NCBI GenBank assembly: GCA_964521715.1
Contig: CAZFSS010000002.1
Coordinates: 124,001 to 188,000 of the forward strand
Direction of reading: 5' to 3'
Source: DAOVRD01 sp964521715
GTDB lineage: Bacteria; Planctomycetota; Brocadiia; SM23-32
DNA length: 64,000 nt
Each line of letters starts with the position of its first letter. The first letter of the stretch is position 1. The notes beneath the pieces were generated by a model. That model ran no database searches and was not told the DNA's origin. It worked only from the letters and a program-made list of their open reading frames with translations. Below, piece by piece: positions 60,689-64,000 of this stretch. Position numbers and translations under genes: made by a program.

Positions 60689-60787
60689 GGGCGTCGGCTC
60701 CTCCGGTCAGGGCGCCCCGAGCCCCAACGACAGCGGCAGCGGACGGCATTGTACCGCTGCGGCGCCGCGCCCGCCACAGGCACAATC

Positions 60788-60816
60788 TTGACAAACAAGG
60801 GCGGCCGACGTACGCT
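60788..60816 (+). promoter_or_regulatory. Possible promoter for the MASE3-PAS gene
   Basis: TTGACA at 60788-60793 and TACGCT at 60811-60816 with a 17-base spacer, 27 bases before the ATG, next to a GAGGAGG ribosome site. Confidence 0.5.
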
Positions 60817-60843
60817 TGCCATCGGATATCGAGGAGGCGACCT

Positions 60844-62004
60844 ATGGACGGGCCGACCGGGGGCAGCGCCGTGGAGCGGGGTGGCGTGAGCGCCGGCGAC
60901 TTCGCCACCGAGGTCCTTGCCGGCCTGGTCCTGGTGGGCCTGGCTGCAACGCGGCTCCACAACTTCCTGCTCTTCCACAGCCTCGCCGAGATCTTCAGCA
61001 TCGTCGTCGCGTGCGGCACCTTCATGGTCGTGTGGAACGCACGCCGGTACGTCGTCAACAACTACGTGATGTTCATCGGCATCGCGCTGTTGTTCGTCGC
61101 CCTGGTGGACACGCTCCACATGCTGGCGTACAAGGGCATGGGGGTGTTCCAGACGCCGGGCAGCAACCTGACCGTCCAGCTCTGGATGGTGGCCCGCTTG
61201 CTGCAGGGCGTCTCGTTCCTGCTCGCGCCCATTTTCATCCGCCGCAGGCTCAGGGCCGTTCCCGTGCTCGTCTTCTACGTCCTGGCCACGTTCCTCCTGC
61301 TCGCGTCGGTCTTCTACTGGGACCTGTTCCCCGTGTGCTACACGGAGGGCGCCGGGCTTACGGCCTTCAAGAAGGCCAGCGAATACGCCGTATGCGCCGT
61401 CCTGATCGGCTCGATGTTCCTGCTGCTGAAGAACCGCCGCTCGTTCGACCGCCACGTGGTGAGCGTGCTGGTCCTGTCCCTGGGGTTCACCATAGCCTCC
61501 GAGCTCGCCTTCACGCTGTACGTGGACGTCGACAGCCCCGTCAGCATGCTGGGCCACCTGCTGAAGATCGTGGCCTTCTACCTCATTTACAAGGCCGTCA
61601 TCGAGGCCAGCCTCGTGCGGCCCCACCGGACCCTATACAGGGAGTTGAAGGAAAGCGAGGAGGCCCTGCGCGCCAGCGAGCTGCGCTTCCGCCGAATGGT
61701 CGACGAGAGCCCGGACGGCGTGGTCGTGGTCAGCCAGGGCGGAATCGTCCGCTACATGAACCCCGCTTCCCAGGCGCTCCTGGGCGCGAAGGCCGACGCG
61801 ATGATCGGCAAGCCTTTCCAGCACTCAATCAAGCCGGGCAAGACGACGCTGCTGAGCATCGCGCCCGTGGAAACGGGCACGGTCACCCTCAGGGCCCGCA
61901 TGGTCGGGACGCAGTGGGTCGGCGAGCCGGCCTACCTGCTGACCCTGCACGACATAAGCGACCAGCACCCCGTCGACACGGAGCCGCAGGCCCGGCTGCC
62001 GTAG
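60844..62004 (+). CDS. MASE3-PAS sensor protein lacking an output domain
   Basis: 386 residues from the ATG at 60844 with GAGGAGG 6-7 bases upstream. Residues ~15-260 form the MASE3 integral-membrane sensor: HNFLLFHSLAEIFSIVVACG, then VALVDTLHMLAYKGMGVF, and RLLQGVSFLLAPIFIRRR. A short helix (LYRELKESEEALRASELRFR) leads to one PAS domain (~285-380, MVDESPDGVVVVSQGGIVRYMN to LLTLHDIS). MASE3 proteins normally continue into histidine kinase or GGDEF/EAL domains; here the chain ends after PAS. It may signal by contact with another protein. The end lies near the junction with AT-richer DNA, so loss of the output domain is possible. Confidence 0.82.
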   Translation: MDGPTGGSAVERGGVSAGDFATEVLAGLVLVGLAATRLHNFLLFHSLAEIFSIVVACGTFMVVWNARRYVVNNYVMFIGIALLFVALVDTLHMLAYKGMGVFQTPGSNLTVQLWMVARLLQGVSFLLAPIFIRRRLRAVPVLVFYVLATFLLLASVFYWDLFPVCYTEGAGLTAFKKASEYAVCAVLIGSMFLLLKNRRSFDRHVVSVLVLSLGFTIASELAFTLYVDVDSPVSMLGHLLKIVAFYLIYKAVIEASLVRPHRTLYRELKESEEALRASELRFRRMVDESPDGVVVVSQGGIVRYMNPASQALLGAKADAMIGKPFQHSIKPGKTTLLSIAPVETGTVTLRARMVGTQWVGEPAYLLTLHDISDQHPVDTEPQARLP

Positions 62005-62030
62005 GCGCGGCGCGGTTTCTGAGGGCAGAT

Positions 62031-62195
62031 GTGGGCCGGGGCAGCGCAAGCGAGAGGATCAACCGAAAGACCAGAAGGCGGGGCAGTCGGACGGCCCGGG
62101 AGGCCGAGATCGACGAGCTGGCTGCTGACCTCTGGGGCCTGTCGAAGGCGGAGCTGAAGGACATCCAGGATTCCTTGGCGGACCTAATGGAATGA
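62031..62195 (+). pseudogene. C-terminal tail of a restriction-modification methylase (probable remnant)
   Basis: The frame from a GTG at 62031 (with GAGGG upstream) encodes 54 residues, the last ~31 of which (EIDELAADLWGLSKAELKDI, then QDSLADL) match the conserved end of Eco57I-type and related adenine methylase/restriction proteins, which read like ELDxLVYxLYGLTxxEI. The methylase body is absent, so this is the stub of a deleted gene, although the short frame might still be translated. It marks the edge of an AT-richer region that continues with the GHKL ATPase. Confidence 0.6.
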
Positions 62196-62262
62196 GTGGT
62201 TGAGGCGTCGGCGGACATGTCGGGTCAAGTCACACATCACGGGTGGGTCGAAGGGGAATCCA

Positions 62263-63876
62263 ATGCCGGGTACTAGGCCGTTCGGTACGAAAGACATAGG
62301 CGGCGAGCTATTGCCGATCCTCACGCGGGGCATCTACCGTGACCCGCTGGACACGCTTAGGGAGTACGTCCAGAACTCCATAGATGCTGGCGCTCACCAT
62401 ATCCAGGTCGCGATCACCTCTGACCTCATCTCGGTGCGCGACGACGGAGCGGGCATGACGCGACAGGTCGCCGAGCGCGCCATCCGCTTGGGCATGTCCG
62501 ACAAGGACCCTACTCAGGACGTTGGTTTCAGGGGCATAGGTGTCTACAGCGCTTTTAACGTATGCCAGAAGCTGGAAATCTACACGCGCCCGCGAGCCGG
62601 AGAGCCTTCCAAGTTGGTGTTCGACTTTGCGAGAACCCGCGAGAAGCTTCAGGACGAAGAGCAGCGCAGGCTGAACGGCAAGCCCTCAGGGCTCGACTTG
62701 GTGGCCCTATTGGGCGACTCGGTGTGGGTCGAGGAGTGCAGCGAGTGCCCAATAGCAGCAAGCGGCACAGTGGTGTTACTGGTAGGCATCCGGGGTGACG
62801 TGTACGGCCGACTGACAGACCGAGGGGCGGTCCGTCAGTATCTGGAGTCAGTTGTACCGCTACCGTTCCCGCCGGCGTTTGCCTATAAGCATCAGATAGA
62901 GGCCAGGTTCCGACAGGATGATTACCGGGTGGTGGACATGGAACTCACCATAGACGGACGGAACGAGGCCATTTGCAGGCCGTACCGGGACTCCATGTTC
63001 ACACACGGCAAAGGGATTGGGCCGAAGTTCTACCCTCTGAGCCATGTTCTGGCTCGCGGCAAGCTGGGGTTCGCCTGGGTCTGCCTTAACGACGCACGTA
63101 GGTACCTGCCCGACCGGGCATTGCGCGGCCTTCTGGTCAAGAAGTTCGGCTTCTCTGTTGGTGACAGGGATTACTTCGCCCGCTACTTCTCGCGCCAGGT
63201 CTTCAACAACCGTGTGACGGGCGAGATCATCGTTACCCGTGACGAGCTCGTTCCGAACGCTGCAAGGTCTGAGTTCGAACCTAGCCCCATCCGAGATGCT
63301 CTTTACCTCGCCTTCTCCAACCTGGCGGCCAAGGTTTCGAGGTGGGCCAACCAGGTTCAAGAGGAACTGAAAGCCAGAGAAGAGCTTCAGGAGATCTCTC
63401 CTGAGGTCTTCAGAATCGCCGAAGAAGTTCCTCTGTCGGAACGGGACGTACCTAAGCTATTGTCTCTGAATAACGTACTCTCCTCCTACGAGAGCAGGCT
63501 CAGGACTCACCACGCGAAACTGAAGAAGATGAACCCAGGGCTGCTCAGGCGGACGCTGACGGCGCTTGCTCAGACCCAGGACACCATCGCCGAGGTGCTA
63601 AGCGCTCAACAGCTCGGAGGTGAGGCGCGCAAAGGGCGGGTAAGACGGGCCGGGAGGCTGCTGGTTACCGCACCATCCGAAGAGGAGCTCGCCCACGCGC
63701 GGGAGAAACCCCATACCCTGGTCGACATCGTTGGCTATCTCGGCATGGACCTCAGCGCTGACGCCACCCTTCTTCTTGAGTACATCGACAGGGAAGTCCT
63801 GCAGCGGAAGCTCTCGCCTGTAGAGTACGCCGAGTGCATGGCGGATCTCCTTGCGTTCCTGGAGGAGAGCCTGTGA
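62263..63876 (+). CDS. GHKL (Hsp90-like/MORC-like) ATPase, probable defence-island gene
   Basis: 537 residues from the ATG at 62263 with AAGGGG 6 bases upstream. The N-terminal GHKL ATPase has EYVQNSIDAGA (motif N1, Glu and Asn), DDGAGM (motif G1), RAIRLGMSDK and GFRGIGVYSAF (motif G2 lid). It resembles the Hsp90/MORC/MutL type rather than histidine kinases. The middle (~200-390) is mixed alpha/beta like an S5 domain. The rest is helical, with YLGMDLSADATLLLEYIDRE near the end. Sampled G+C is about 47% against 67% in core genes. It lies 67 bases after a restriction-methylase remnant and 1 base before the next gene, so the two are a tight operon. A role in phage defence is an inference from context. 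Confidence 0.8.
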   Translation: MPGTRPFGTKDIGGELLPILTRGIYRDPLDTLREYVQNSIDAGAHHIQVAITSDLISVRDDGAGMTRQVAERAIRLGMSDKDPTQDVGFRGIGVYSAFNVCQKLEIYTRPRAGEPSKLVFDFARTREKLQDEEQRRLNGKPSGLDLVALLGDSVWVEECSECPIAASGTVVLLVGIRGDVYGRLTDRGAVRQYLESVVPLPFPPAFAYKHQIEARFRQDDYRVVDMELTIDGRNEAICRPYRDSMFTHGKGIGPKFYPLSHVLARGKLGFAWVCLNDARRYLPDRALRGLLVKKFGFSVGDRDYFARYFSRQVFNNRVTGEIIVTRDELVPNAARSEFEPSPIRDALYLAFSNLAAKVSRWANQVQEELKAREELQEISPEVFRIAEEVPLSERDVPKLLSLNNVLSSYESRLRTHHAKLKKMNPGLLRRTLTALAQTQDTIAEVLSAQQLGGEARKGRVRRAGRLLVTAPSEEELAHAREKPHTLVDIVGYLGMDLSADATLLLEYIDREVLQRKLSPVEYAECMADLLAFLEESL

Positions 63877-63877
63877 C

Positions 63878-64000
63878 ATGGCGGCGATGTTCGCGGACCA
63901 TCCACGAAAGAAGGTAGTGCGCGAGGACTGGGATACTCCCGTCCTCAACTTCCTGCACGACAGGTGGAACCACGGATACTTCTACTTTGGGCTGCCGGGG
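63878..64000 (+). CDS. Start of an unidentified gene, cut by the window edge
   Basis: An ATG at 63878, one base after the ATPase stop, opens a frame that runs to the window end (41 codons): MAAMFADHPRKKVVREDWDT, then NFLHDRWNHGYFYFGLPG. GAGGAGAG lies 8 bases upstream inside the ATPase gene. Too little is present to identify a family. The tight spacing says it is expressed with the ATPase and is probably its functional partner. Confidence 0.65.
   Translation, partial: MAAMFADHPRKKVVREDWDTPVLNFLHDRWNHGYFYFGLPG

Noticed and set aside
62005..64000. Complete restriction-modification system
   Set aside because: Only the last ~31 conserved residues of a methylase are present; no methyltransferase motifs (for example NPPY) upstream.

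Overview
The window looks like a chromosomal stretch of a Gram-negative, high-G+C member of the PVC group, most likely a Planctomycetota-type bacterium known from environmental genomes. The evidence is indirect: lipid A/LPS genes (a Kdo transferase and a GT9 glycosyltransferase), many single-copy carbohydrate genes, several Hanks-type Ser/Thr kinases, an anaerobic sulfatase maturase, an RNase HII-like protein of an unusual type, and DUF1844, DUF6807, DUF4438 and UVR-motif proteins. There is no rRNA, tRNA or other phylogenetic marker that I can recognise. Sampled lines in the core are about 67% G+C. The two ends (about 0.3-1.8 kb and 62.0-64.0 kb) are clearly more AT-rich (47-53% in sampled lines) and look like accessory DNA.

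Layout. 0-1.8 kb: an orphan HExxH metallopeptidase-like gene in AT-richer DNA. 1.8-14.6 kb: carbohydrate metabolism (DUF401 transporter, secreted GH9, GT2, Gfo/Idh oxidoreductase, GH94-type phosphorylase, GH4 glycosidase, epimerase, DapA-like aldolase). 14.7-20.6 kb: a Ser/Thr kinase, waaA, pilT, nnrE, a broken GxxExxY gene and a nucleoside deoxyribosyltransferase. 20.5-29.5 kb: a long minus-strand run (endonuclease III-like, trpC, thiE, a phosphomannose isomerase with rearranged motif order, DUF6807, a xylose-isomerase-like TIM barrel, STAS, anaerobic sulfatase maturase, UVR-motif protein, DUF1844). 29.7-34.1 kb: RNase HII-like, nitrilase, uracil-DNA glycosylase, GT9 and a TRL-like lipoprotein. 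34.4-42.2 kb: clpP (Asn at the triad Asp position), a secretin plus coupled lipoprotein, an ABC exporter, a polyprenol-phosphate mannosyltransferase-type GT2, a lipoprotein and an RluA enzyme. 42.3-46.8 kb: an FHA - DUF4438 - Ser/Thr kinase cluster. 47-56.5 kb: an alcohol dehydrogenase, rarA, an intact GxxExxY gene, a rhomboid, a secreted GH5-like glycosidase and an MFS/spermidine-synthase fusion, interspersed with most of the repeats. 56.6-62 kb: a PIG-L protein, a double GNAT, another kinase, a membrane protein and a MASE3-PAS sensor. 62-64 kb: the tail of a restriction-modification methylase, a GHKL ATPase and a gene cut by the window edge.

How it fits together. The extracellular GH9 and GH5-like enzymes, the cytoplasmic GH94 and GH4 enzymes and the oxidoreductase/TIM-barrel genes suggest stepwise breakdown of beta-glucans or related plant or algal polysaccharides. 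The signalling genes share a recurring theme: two kinases carry the same roughly 75-residue module ahead of the catalytic domain, and all three kinases replace the DFG phenylalanine.

The most interesting non-genic signal is a family of inverted repeats with AACCAC-type ends. They bracket an intact GxxExxY gene, follow a decayed one, occur alone, and repeatedly overlap the stop codons of unrelated genes. The best candidate for an undescribed system is the GHKL ATPase plus the next gene at the right edge, but the window cuts it off.
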